Origin: Methylophaga sp.
Lineage (GTDB): Bacteria > Pseudomonadota > Gammaproteobacteria > Nitrosococcales > Methylophagaceae
Assembly: GCA_014762585.1 (NCBI GenBank)
Contig: JABURN010000186.1
Coordinates: 1-30,482 of the forward strand
Direction: 5' to 3'
DNA length: 30,482 bases
Shown: positions 17,395-26,169 of the stretch, piece after piece
Layout: every line of letters starts with the position of its first letter
Numbering within the stretch: the first letter of the stretch is position 1
The notes under the pieces: generated by a model
Told to the model about the DNA's origin: nothing
The model's input: only the letters and a program-made list of their open reading frames with translations
The model's database searches: none
Program-made: the position numbers and the translations under genes

Positions 17395-18441
17395 TTATGG
17401 GTTAACGACAGTGACAGACTGACCATCACGCAAGACTTCATTACCGCGGGTCACGACGCGGGCATCGGCTTCCAGCCCATTGAGGATACTGACGCCGCTC
17501 TGGCTCTGCTCGCCGATGGTGACCTGACGACGCTTGGCCACACCGTCACTGACAACAAACACGCTGTAACCACCATCGGGATGCAATAAAAGCGCGTCAC
17601 GTGGTATCAACAGCTTCTGGCCACCGTCTCCACTCAGACCGATAACGGCTGTGGCCGAGGTACCGGGCAGCAGATCAATATCGGAGGCATCGACCACGAC
17701 CCGAACCAGAAAAGCCCGTGCCTGTGGGTCACTGACCGGCACAATCGCATTGATTTTTCCCGGCAGACGGCGGTTGGGGTAGACATCAGGGATGACCTCT
17801 ACCGGACTGTCCTCGTTGACAGAAGAGAACTGTTCCTGCGGCACTTTGACATCCAGCCGGACCTTATCTGTTGCGACCAGCTCCAGCACGGCAGTGCCGC
17901 GGTTAATCCACTCACCGGCCTCGGTCATTTTGGCGCTGATGACGCCACTGAACGGCGCCGGTAAATCATGCCGACGCAGCTGTTCCAGCGCGGCTCTTTC
18001 GGCAGCTCTTGCTGCTACCAGGGCGGCTTCTGACAAGGCCAGATTGGATTTGCGGTTGGCCAGTTCGCTTTCGGAAATATAGTTTTTCTTACGCAGGCTT
18101 TCGGCTTCATTAACCAGACGCTGGGCTTCGTTGCGGGCAGCGACAGCTTCAGCGGTGGCTGCCTGAGTCTGAGCGTACTGCTGGCTGGCTATCGCCGGAT
18201 CCAGCTTGATCAGCAGATCTCCCTGATTGACTTCATAGCCGGCGTCCACCAGCACTTCCTTGACCAGGCCGTCGACCCGCGGTGATAGCATGGCCTGTCT
18301 TTCAGCAGTCAGCGAGCCGGACAGAGTCAGGGTTTCAGCGATAGTGGATTGAGTCGGAGAGGCAGTCGACACCGGTGTGGCATCATCAGCATTAACAGTC
18401 AGGCAGAAAAGGCTGAGTAACAGCCAGCTTAGATGTCGCAT
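17395..18441 (-). CDS. RND efflux periplasmic adaptor (membrane-fusion protein)
   Basis: 348 residues with a signal peptide (MRHLSWLLLSLFCLTVNA). The adaptor order is clear: a lipoyl half-domain (RQAMLSPRVDGLVKEVLVDAGYEVNQGDLLIKLD), an alpha-helical hairpin rich in A/E/R (about 95-165), the second lipoyl half (DLPAPFSGVISAKMTEAGEWINRGTAVLELV), a beta-barrel (VRLDVKVPQEQFSSV) and a C-terminal membrane-proximal domain. No lipobox is seen. It links the RND permease to an outer-membrane channel and is translated before it from the same transcript. The start is ATG at 18441. Confidence 0.93.
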   Translation of the reverse strand: MRHLSWLLLSLFCLTVNADDATPVSTASPTQSTIAETLTLSGSLTAERQAMLSPRVDGLVKEVLVDAGYEVNQGDLLIKLDPAIASQQYAQTQAATAEAVAARNEAQRLVNEAESLRKKNYISESELANRKSNLALSEAALVAARAAERAALEQLRRHDLPAPFSGVISAKMTEAGEWINRGTAVLELVATDKVRLDVKVPQEQFSSVNEDSPVEVIPDVYPNRRLPGKINAIVPVSDPQARAFLVRVVVDASDIDLLPGTSATAVIGLSGDGGQKLLIPRDALLLHPDGGYSVFVVSDGVAKRRQVTIGEQSQSGVSILNGLEADARVVTRGNEVLRDGQSVTVVNP

Positions 18442-18614
18442 GAAGAATCCTGTTGCAAAATGTCCATTGGGTCAGCGTATGACCGAATTATTGTGGCTTG
18501 AAAGCCCTGTTTAGTTCCCGGCAGACTTAACTGGCGTAGTAAAAATGATTAATTTAATGATGTGACCGACCTGCAAGGCAAGTATCAAGTGCCCATGTTT
18601 ACAATTTTTTACAT

Positions 18615-19526
18615 ATGTTCAGCTTAACCCGATTGCTGCCTCTATGGGCCATACTGCTTTGTCTGCTGGCCTGGTGGCAGACTGACTGGTTTGTCAGTCT
18701 CAAGCCTGGAATCCTGCCATTGCTGGCGCTGATTATGTTCGCGATGGGGCTGACATTGACGCTGAAGGATTTCCGTCGCGTGTTAACGATGCCGGCGCTG
18801 ATCCTGTTGGGTGTCAGCCTGCAGTTCTTATTAATGCCATTGCTGGCCTGGTTGATTAGCCGCGGCGTGGCCCTGGAAACTTTACTGGCGACCGGCTTGA
18901 TTCTGGTGGGCGCCAGCCCCGGCGGTACCGCCTCCAATGTGATGACCTATCTGGCCGGCGGAAATGTGGCCCTGTCGATCACGCTGACGGCTTTGTCTAC
19001 CCTACTGGCGGTGGTTTTCACGCCCTGGCTGAGCTGGATATATATCGATGCCGCGATTGAAGTGCCGGTCTGGTCGATGCTGCAGACGATTCTGCTGCTG
19101 GTGGTGGCGCCGGTGCTCAGCGGTATGCTGCTGAATCAGTTTCTGCCGAGGATGATAAAGCCGGTTCAGGGGGTATGCCCGTTAGTCGCCACGCTGGCGA
19201 TTGTTTTAATTATCGCGATTGTCTTTGCATTGAATAAAGACAGCATGGCGGCGCTGTCTTTAGCACTTTTAACGGCTGTGGTTTTACATAACGCGCTGGG
19301 TCTGACGCTGGGCTACCTGGCCGGACGTTGTTTTGGCTATTCAGAATCCATCTGTCGCACCCTGGCCATTGAGGTCGGCATGCAGAACTCCGGTCTGGCC
19401 GTTGCGCTTGCCCTCAAAAACTTTGCCGCTATGGCGGCCCTGCCCGGCGCTTTGTTCAGTATCTGGCATAACATCAGCGGCTCAATCCTGGCGGCATGGT
19501 GGCAGTGGCGGGACAAGCGCCTGTAA
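18615..19526 (+). CDS. BASS-family (bile acid:sodium symporter-like) transporter
   Basis: A 303-residue membrane protein with about nine or ten helices. Family hallmarks are ALIMFAMGLTLTLKDFRRVL, the GASPGGTASNVMTYLAGGNVALSITLTA block of the first core motif, and EVGMQNSGLAVALALKNF of the second. Bacterial BASS members move small organic anions such as pantothenate or 2-keto acids with Na+; the substrate here is unknown. I see no good ribosome-binding site before ATG 18615 (the leader is AATTTTTTACAT), so the start is less certain than the gene itself. It is divergent from the RND adaptor gene and converges with the c-di-GMP gene, with 22 bases between stop codons. Confidence 0.9.
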   Translation: MFSLTRLLPLWAILLCLLAWWQTDWFVSLKPGILPLLALIMFAMGLTLTLKDFRRVLTMPALILLGVSLQFLLMPLLAWLISRGVALETLLATGLILVGASPGGTASNVMTYLAGGNVALSITLTALSTLLAVVFTPWLSWIYIDAAIEVPVWSMLQTILLLVVAPVLSGMLLNQFLPRMIKPVQGVCPLVATLAIVLIIAIVFALNKDSMAALSLALLTAVVLHNALGLTLGYLAGRCFGYSESICRTLAIEVGMQNSGLAVALALKNFAAMAALPGALFSIWHNISGSILAAWWQWRDKRL

Positions 19527-19548
19527 TACTAAAAACGGTTTCAGCGAT

Positions 19549-22500
19549 TTATTTTTTGTGCTTTTCCCACACGACAGCACAATGGTTTCTGACATCCCCA
19601 GCGGACATGGGTTTTGCAAACAGGTAACCCTGGATTTCATCGCAGCCCAGTGCTTTGAGAAAGGCTCGCTGTGCGCTGGTCTCAACGCCTTCCGCCACGA
19701 CTTTGAGACGCAGCTGGCGAGCCATCACGATAGTGGTCTGCACTATCGCGACATCGTCACTGTCATCCGGGATGCCCTCGACAAAAGAGCGATCAATTTT
19801 CATCCGATCCAATGGGAAGCGCTTGAGATAAGCCAGGCTGGAGTAGCCGGTGCCGTAATCATCCAGTGCCAGTCCGATACCCATTTCATGTAAGGCATTT
19901 AATCGAACAATGGCCTGCTCGGGATGACTCATGGTGCTGGATTCTGTGATTTCCAGTTCCAGCAACTGGGGCGGACAGCCGGTTTCGTGCAGTATTTGTC
20001 TGAGTGTCGCTGGCAGGCCGGCCTGTTCCAGCTGGCGCCGAGACAGGTTCACCGAAACCCGGAAATCAACCATCCCGGCATCCTGCCACAGTCTCGCCTG
20101 CAGGCAGGCCTGACCCAGCACCCACTCACCAATAGGAATAATAAGACCGGTTTCTTCCGCAATGGGAATGAAATCATCGGGAGAGATCAGACCATGCTCG
20201 GGATGCTGCCAGCGCAGCAGTGCCTCGGCACCGCTGCAATGACCGGTCTCGAGATCCATCAGGGGCTGGTACTGCAGAAACAGCTGATTTTTATCGATCG
20301 CTGAGCGAAGGTCGTTCTCCAGGTGCAGGCGTGTGCGGACAGAGCTGTCGAGCTCGGGACTGAAAAAGCGGAAAGTGTTGCGGCCCTGCTCCTTGGCAAG
20401 GTACAGCGCGGTATCGGCGTATTGAATCAGGGCATCGGCATCATCCGTATCACGGGGGTAAAGACTGATACCGATGCTGGCGCTGACATGCAGCTCATAA
20501 TCTGCAACCAGAAACGGTGCGGACAATGCCTTGAGAATCTTATCAGCAACATGGCCGACATCTTCCAGTGTCGTCAACTCCGACACAAGTATCAGGAATT
20601 CATCACCGCCAACCCGGCCGATGGTGTCTTCCTCACGCAGTGTGGTTTTCAGTCGCTTGGCTGCCTGTTGCAGCAGCGAATCACCGGCCGGATGGCCCAG
20701 CGTATCGTTGATCGTCTTGAATCGGTCCAGATCCAGAAACAACACCGCCAGAATTTCCTTATGCCTGTAAGCCTAGGCCGAGGCATGAGCCAGTCGGTCC
20801 ATAACCAGTGCCCGGTTTGGCAGATCTGTCAGGGCGTCGTGATAGGCAAGATAATGGATGTGCGCCGCCTGTTCCTTGCGGTAGCTGATGTCCTGGGCAA
20901 TACCGGCAATACGATAGGCTTCACCCGATTCATCGTGAATCGGAAACGCTCTGTCGTGGATATGGCGCACAGTCCCATCAGGCTGGATGACCCTGTATTC
21001 GAGATCATACTCGCCACTGGCCTGGAGGTGATGCGCTGCCCAGTAGACTCTGTCCCGATCCTCTGGGTGGATAGCATTAATCCACTGTTTAGGGAATTGG
21101 TAGAGATTGTCTCTGTTCAGTCCCCAGATAGTCTCATAGGCAGGACTGACATAGAGCACCTGTTCCTTGGATATATCCGTCAGCCAGAAAACCTCTTCAA
21201 TGTTTTCGGCCATCTGGCGGAATTTTACTTCCTGCTCGCGCAGAGCCTGTTCAACTTCCTGCTGTGCCAGCTCTGCGCGCTTGCGTTCGCTCACATTACG
21301 AACCAGTGCGAGGTTATAACCCTGATTGTTGTATTCAAAGTAGTTGGCATTGATTTCTACCGGGATCTGCTTACCGCTTTTGCTGGTATGCTTGCTTTCC
21401 AGCGTGATTGTTTGCTCCCGCTTTAGCTCTTGCCAATGCGCTTGCCAGCGGGATAGAGGGCAGCCGGGATCGATATCCGGCACAGTCAGCTTGTGAAGTA
21501 ATTCATCCCGCGTATATCCCAGCTGACGACAGACTTCATCGTTGATATAGCGGAAGCGGGCATCTTCACTCATCAGAAAGACGCTTTCGCCGACACGATT
21601 CAGTGCAAAACTCAGCAGAGCGAGTTCATCCTCGGCATGTTTGCGTTGATCGATGTTTTCGATCTGCGACACAAAGTAGCGAGGCTGTTGTTTATCATCC
21701 CGCACAATGCTGGTGGTAAGCTTGGCCCACACATAATGACCGTTTCGATGCCGGTAGCGCTTTTCAATCTGTATAAAGGGGACTTCACCGGACACAAGGC
21801 GCTGTAATTCATCTTGTCCCGCAATCAAATCGTCAGGATGAGTGAGTTCCTGGAAAGTGAGCTGCTGTAACTGCGACTCTTCGTAGCCCAGCATCGTACA
21901 AATGACCTGATTGGCACGAATCCAGCGACCTTCCATCGTCAGTAAACCCATGCCAATACCGGCGAATTCGAAGGCATGACGAAAACGCTCTTCGCTGTCC
22001 TGCAGATCCCGGGTGATAAGCAGGCTGTTCAGACCCTCTGAAACACGGTTGCCAATCTCGTTGAAAAGCCGTTTTTCGTTTGTGTGCCAGACGCGGGGAT
22101 GGCTGCACTGATGCAGACCAAACAGCCAGGGTTTGCCGGTTTTAGGGTAGATTGCCAGACAGAGCATACTCTCAACCTGGTATTGCCGGGCAGCTTCCGC
22201 GGGATCGCTGACGTCAATGCCAGGTCTGAGCGTGAACGGTTCCTGACGATCAAGACACAGCTGCATGGTTTCAGCAATGTGCGCTTCCATCGGATGTTTG
22301 ACACCCGCTGCCATTGCGCCGGGATATGCCGGTCGGGTGCATTCCATCGGTATTTCCCAAGTCTCAGCTTGCGGGTCACAGGGATAAAGCAGCCAGGCGC
22401 GATCACAATCGAACATCGCCAACATCTCATGAAGCAGGGATTGCATCATCTGCTCAAGATCATCGGCACGTTGAATGATGAGATTGACCCGGTCCAGACA

Positions 22501-22596
22501 TTCGAGGAAAGGTAAATACTTCTGTCCGGGTTCTGTTAAATGGTTCAGTTGTTTCATACCCCAGTGCTGACGGTTTTTATCCCTTACCTTCAGCAC
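19549..22596 (-). pseudogene. GAF-PAS-PAS-PAS-GGDEF-EAL protein interrupted by an in-frame TAG
   Basis: Reading from 22596 down, the order is a GAF-like domain (about residues 30-190), three PAS domains (about 207-320, 325-440 and 455-575), a GGDEF domain and an EAL domain. At 20775-20773 a TAG stops the frame after NRALVMDRLAHASA, inside the start of the GGDEF domain. The same frame continues with [18 protein letters not shown], so this is a point nonsense change and not a frameshift. Beyond the stop the GGDEF motif ([10 protein letters not shown]) and the EAL catalytic residues ([32 protein letters not shown]) are intact. The start may be GTG 22596 or ATG 22557; I keep the longer form. The protein would make or break c-di-GMP under sensory control. 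Either it is a recent pseudogene, or the EAL part is made separately from GTG 20745. Confidence 0.85.
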
Positions 22597-22640
22597 CCTT
22601 ATTACGAATCGTCCATGATCAACAAATCCGAATCCCGATA

Positions 22641-22667
22641 TTAATACACATATTATTTGTGTTGTAA
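22641..22667. promoter_or_regulatory. Imperfect palindrome, possible operator
   Basis: Arms TTAATACACA (22641-22650) and TGTGTTGTAA (22658-22667) are complementary at eight of ten positions with a seven-base AT spacer. The location, between divergent promoters and close to the start of the c-di-GMP gene, fits a binding site for a dimeric regulator. No regulator is encoded nearby, so the assignment is tentative. Confidence 0.3.
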
Positions 22668-22730
22668 TTTATTTATCGGCCAACTGACACAATGATTAAA
22701 TTTTTGTTACTGGACGGTCAGTCATCGATT

Positions 22731-22762
22731 CCCTTAAAGTCCGGCTATGAGTCGCTTAAGGG
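22731..22762. repeat. Inverted repeat upstream of the MgtC/DUF4010 gene
   Basis: Arms CCCTTAA (22731-22737) and TTAAGGG (22756-22762) are perfectly complementary over seven bases with an 18-base loop, about 100 bases before ATG 22864. It may form in the mRNA leader or be a protein-binding site. No further support is available. Confidence 0.3.
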
Positions 22763-22863
22763 GAGATAATCCTCTATAGAATGTGACAAGACAACAGAGT
22801 GAGATGAAGCGAGCTTTTCGGGACAGAGCGCATTCAAGCATGCTGACACAGGAGTGAACACCC

Positions 22864-24126
22864 ATGACCGCTGAAACAGAGAGCCTGTATTTCCTGCTGG
22901 TGGCACTGGCCATCGGTTTGATGATAGGTGTCGAGCGCGGCTGGCAGGAACGTGACAGCCTGGAAGGTCAGCGTATTGCCGGGGTGCGGACCTATGGTCT
23001 GATTGGTCTGCTCGGTGGCGTGTTCGGCATGCTGGGCGAATTGTTCGGGCCGCTGGTTCTGGGCTTGGGATTCCTTGCACTGAGTCTGGTTGTCGGCAGT
23101 ATTTTTCTCATCAAGCAACACCGGGATGGCGAGTGGGGGATTACCAGTCTGGTGGCCGCTATGCTGGTGTTTGTATTGGGCGCACTGGCGACTTCCGGCG
23201 CGATTACCCAGGCCGCGGCTGCGGCTGTGGTGACAGTTTTGCTGCTCAGTTACAAGCCGCAACTACATGGTCTGATCAGTCAGCTGCAGTTGGAAGAGCT
23301 CCGTGCCGGCATTAAGCTATTGCTGATCTCCGTGGTGATGCTGCCGGTACTGCCTGATCAGGGTTATGGTCCCTGGGAAGCGCTCAACCCTTATCGCATC
23401 TGGATGATGGTGGTGGTGATTGCCGCCATTTCCTTTGTGGGTTACTTTGCGATAAAAATCGGCGGCGCCCATCGTGGCATCCTGTTTACCGGCCTGTTTG
23501 GCGGTCTTGCATCGTCAACTGCCGTCACCCTGCATTTATCGCGACTGGGTAAACAGAATCAGGCTGTGGTGCCGGTGGCTGCCAGCGGCATTCTGATAGC
23601 CTGCGGCACGGCTTATGTCAGGATGCTGATTGTGGTCGGTCTGCTGGCGCCTTCATTATTAAAAGATCTATGGCCACCAGTGGTGTTAATGGCCGTCGTG
23701 ACCTATTTGCCGCTGGTGCTCTATCGTCTCGGAAAAACGTCCGGTTCGCTGGGTACTTCCTCGACGTTACAAAACCCGCTGGAATTAAAAACCGCATTAA
23801 CTTTCGGTGCTATCCTGACTGCGGTGATGCTACTTAGCGTGGTGCTGCGCGAGACCTACGGTGATGCCGGCCTGATGATACTGGCCGCAGTCTCAGGCAT
23901 GGCCGATATCGATGCGATGATGCTGTCGCTTATCGGCATGACGGATAATGATCTGTCGAGCAGACTGTTTGTGATGGCGCTGGTTATTACCGCCGCATCC
24001 AACAGTCTGGTTAAAGGGCTGATGAGTGGTTTGATTGGTGGGCAACAGCTGTTCACCAGAGCCACATTACCTTTGTTGCTGGCCGGTGTTGCCGGGGTGC
24101 TGGCTGTGTGGATAGCTTACTGGTAA
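22864..24126 (+). CDS. MgtC/DUF4010-family membrane protein
   Basis: A 420-residue integral membrane protein. The N-terminal part (residues 8-130) has the MgtC/SapB pattern: ALAIGLMIGVERGWQERD, then RIAGVRTYGLIGLLGGVFGML. The rest (about 140-420) is the DUF4010 membrane region with GGLASSTAVTLHLSRLG and, near the end, GMADIDAMMLSL and ITAASNSLVKGLMSGLIGG. The two-part layout is known across proteobacteria, but its transport or regulatory function is not established. It follows a 267-base gap and precedes the signal peptidase-like gene by 39 bases, so they may be co-transcribed. It is the second MgtC-superfamily protein in this window. Confidence 0.87.
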   Translation: MTAETESLYFLLVALAIGLMIGVERGWQERDSLEGQRIAGVRTYGLIGLLGGVFGMLGELFGPLVLGLGFLALSLVVGSIFLIKQHRDGEWGITSLVAAMLVFVLGALATSGAITQAAAAAVVTVLLLSYKPQLHGLISQLQLEELRAGIKLLLISVVMLPVLPDQGYGPWEALNPYRIWMMVVVIAAISFVGYFAIKIGGAHRGILFTGLFGGLASSTAVTLHLSRLGKQNQAVVPVAASGILIACGTAYVRMLIVVGLLAPSLLKDLWPPVVLMAVVTYLPLVLYRLGKTSGSLGTSSTLQNPLELKTALTFGAILTAVMLLSVVLRETYGDAGLMILAAVSGMADIDAMMLSLIGMTDNDLSSRLFVMALVITAASNSLVKGLMSGLIGGQQLFTRATLPLLLAGVAGVLAVWIAYW

Positions 24127-24165
24127 TCACCCGCCAGGCAGGTTTCTGGCAACGCACAGGGAGAA

Positions 24166-25029
24166 ATGCCAATGCAGGATCTCAGTGTCAAACATCGCTC
24201 TCCGTTAATTGCGGCGGGGATGAATGTGCTGGCCCCCGGGCTGGGTTTGTATTATCTGGGACAGGCGCGCGAGGCCTGGCTGTTTATGCTGCTGGTGATA
24301 TTGCCCGGCTTTGCGCTGCTGCTTTTTCCCTGGCGACTGAATCTGCCCCTGCCACTGATTATGCTGCCGTTGCTCTCTGCGCTGCTGTGGCTGCTGACGA
24401 TGCGGTTGGCATGGCAGCGAGCCCGCCACTTGAGTCCAATGATTCAGCGCCAGTCCCAACGCTGGCCGAACTATCTGCTGTTCTGGCTGACTTTCCTGTT
24501 CCTGAGCCTGTTGTGGCTGGCACTGGCACTGAGTATGAAATTGCAGCTGAGCCTGCATCAGGTCAAAGACAACAGTATGGCAGGCACCGTCAATAAACAT
24601 GATTGGGTCGTCATTGCCGCTGACAACCGCCGGCCTCCTGCGCTTCAACGTGGAGATATCGTGCTGTTGATTCATCCTGAAACCAACCGTGAAGTATTGC
24701 AACGGGTAGTCGCCTTGCCCGGGGAGCAGGTCACCGTGCATGGCGGCGGTCTGTTCATTAATGGCCACTGGCAGTCGGAATATTATGTCGATGAGCTTCA
24801 GAATCAGAAGCGGATCCCCGAGGGTGTGGTCGAGACTACCGTTCCGGAGAACCAGGTCTTCGTCCTGGCCGATAACCGTGATCACAGTCGTGACAGTCGT
24901 TATTGGGGCGCCTTACCGTCAGACCGTATTGTTGGAAAACAGGTTTATCGCCTGGGTGATGAGCTGTTCAGTGTTGAGGAACTGAGTGCATTGCTGCAGA
25001 GTCTGAGCAGGGAAATTGTTGGAGACTAG
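24166..25029 (+). CDS. Signal peptidase I-like membrane protein lacking the catalytic lysine
   Basis: 287 residues in two parts. The N-terminal part (about 1-130) has four or five hydrophobic segments and the block VLAPGLGLYYLGQAREAW. The C-terminal part (about 133-280) is a signal peptidase I (S26) fold: KDNSMAG with Ser137 at the nucleophile position, RGDIVLLIH, REVLQRVVALPGEQV and NQVFVLADNRDHSRDSRYWGALP. At the place of the general-base lysine (KRVV in LepB-type enzymes) codon 24700-24702 is CAA, giving Gln179. The distance from Ser137 fits that role. It is therefore probably inactive as a standard Ser-Lys peptidase or uses another base. The ribosome site suits ATG 24172 better than 24166, so the true protein may be two residues shorter. 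Family members process exported proteins. Confidence 0.8.
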   Translation: MPMQDLSVKHRSPLIAAGMNVLAPGLGLYYLGQAREAWLFMLLVILPGFALLLFPWRLNLPLPLIMLPLLSALLWLLTMRLAWQRARHLSPMIQRQSQRWPNYLLFWLTFLFLSLLWLALALSMKLQLSLHQVKDNSMAGTVNKHDWVVIAADNRRPPALQRGDIVLLIHPETNREVLQRVVALPGEQVTVHGGGLFINGHWQSEYYVDELQNQKRIPEGVVETTVPENQVFVLADNRDHSRDSRYWGALPSDRIVGKQVYRLGDELFSVEELSALLQSLSREIVGD

Positions 25030-25031
25030 CA

Positions 25032-25385
25032 ATGTACAAAAAAGTGATGACCTTCAGCAGCTTGCTGCTGATTATGATGGCTACGAGTGCTTACGCCGAG
25101 GAGCAGGCCAACTATCATAACTGCCTGTTCGATGAATCCAATGAAGCTAAAGCGGAACAGGCAGATCAGACACTCGCCATTTACTGTGCGTCCCGTCACT
25201 TTGACACGGCGCCCACAGCCTTCCAGGCACAGGTGCTGTTGCAGGATCTGGATGGGATGAAACAGCGGGACCCCAAATTCCGTGAATTTTACGACACCGT
25301 CAGAAAAGACAGCGGTAACGACATCTATACCGATCGCCAGATTGTGCTGATGTATATCGACAAGCGGGAAGTCAATAAGGATTAA
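25032..25385 (+). CDS. Small secreted protein of unknown function
   Basis: 117 residues. A cleavable signal peptide (MYKKVMTFSSLLLIMMATSAYA) with a clear AYA cleavage site is followed by a soluble, charged domain with two cysteines (YHNCLF and IYCASR, about 22 residues apart), which could form a disulfide in the periplasm. I do not recognise the family. The gene begins two bases after the signal peptidase-like gene, with GGAG inside its end as ribosome site, so the two are co-transcribed. A role as partner of the upstream membrane protein is only an inference from position. Confidence 0.72.
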   Translation: MYKKVMTFSSLLLIMMATSAYAEEQANYHNCLFDESNEAKAEQADQTLAIYCASRHFDTAPTAFQAQVLLQDLDGMKQRDPKFREFYDTVRKDSGNDIYTDRQIVLMYIDKREVNKD

Positions 25386-25494
25386 GTCGCCCCGGACTTT
25401 AATAAAATCTGTTCCCAACCGAAATTAGCGCTATGATAAGCGTATGAATTGCTGAAGCTTTTCTATACAGCTGAGTTAATCAAAGGAGGCGGAT

Positions 25495-26169
25495 ATGTCT
25501 TTAAGAATTAACGATACAGCGCCGGACTTCATCGCCCACACCACCCAAGGCAAAATTCAGTTTCATGACTGGCTGGGTGACAGCTGGGGCATCCTGTTCT
25601 CTCACCCTAAAGATTTCACCCCGGTGTGCACCACAGAACTCGGCTACATGGCGGGCCTTGCCAAGGCTTTTGCCGAGCGAGACTGCAAGGTGATCGGACT
25701 CAGCGTTGATGCGGTGGAAGATCATCAATTATGGCAGCAGGATATCGAGGAAACCCAGGGCCACAAAATCACTTATCCCATCATTGCTGATAATGATCTG
25801 GCTGTGGCCAAGAAATATAATATGCTGCCGGCGGAAGAGCCGGGCAGTGCCCAGGGACGCACCGCGCAGAATAATGCCACGGTTCGATCAGTGTTTATTA
25901 TCGCGCCGGATAAAACCATCAGAATGATGCTGACTTATCCGATGACCACGGGGCGCAATTTCGATGAAATCCTGCGGGTGCTGGACTCAATACAGCTCAG
26001 TGCTGAATTTAAAGTCGCCACCCCGGTGAACTGGAAGCAGGGCGAGGATGTGATTATTGTCCCCAGTGTCAGCGATGATGAAGCCAGCCAGCTATTTCCG
26101 GCCGGCTTCAAAACCATCAAGCCTTATCTGCGTACCACCCGTCAGCCCGGGCGTACTAGGCAGGTTTAG
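25495..26169 (+). CDS. 1-Cys peroxiredoxin (Prx6 type)
   Basis: A 224-residue cytoplasmic thiol peroxidase. The active-site motif [13 protein letters not shown] carries the peroxidatic Cys45. The only other visible cysteine (Cys64) is close by, and no resolving cysteine is found near the C-terminus, so this is the 1-Cys Prx6 subgroup. Other blocks are [22 protein letters not shown] and the long C-terminal part [21 protein letters not shown] typical of Prx6. It reduces H2O2 and organic or lipid hydroperoxides, useful in a methylotroph with strong oxidase activity. AAGGAGG at 25483-25489 is a strong ribosome site. Its 3' end overlaps rhlE on the other strand by 14 bases. Confidence 0.93.
   Translation: MSLRINDTAPDFIAHTTQGKIQFHDWLGDSWGILFSHPKDFTPVCTTELGYMAGLAKAFAERDCKVIGLSVDAVEDHQLWQQDIEETQGHKITYPIIADNDLAVAKKYNMLPAEEPGSAQGRTAQNNATVRSVFIIAPDKTIRMMLTYPMTTGRNFDEILRVLDSIQLSAEFKVATPVNWKQGEDVIIVPSVSDDEASQLFPAGFKTIKPYLRTTRQPGRTRQV

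Larger units (their letters stand above)
22558..22863. other. Divergent intergenic region with two inverted repeats
   Basis: A region of about 267-306 bases, depending on the c-di-GMP gene start, between two divergent genes. I see no credible coding sequence or RNA gene in it. It is AT-rich in the middle. It contains an imperfect operator-like repeat (22641-22667) and a hairpin (22731-22762), listed separately. It probably holds promoters for both flanking genes, but no pair of boxes is convincing. Confidence 0.6.

Noticed and set aside
20773..20775. TAG read as pyrrolysine
   Set aside because: No pyrrolysine genes are seen, the codon is not in a methylamine methyltransferase, and a CAG to TAG change is simpler.
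20323..21426. Plus-strand 367-codon open frame opposite the PAS/GGDEF region
   Set aside because: It has no recognisable domain and overlaps a gene whose motifs are clear on the minus strand.
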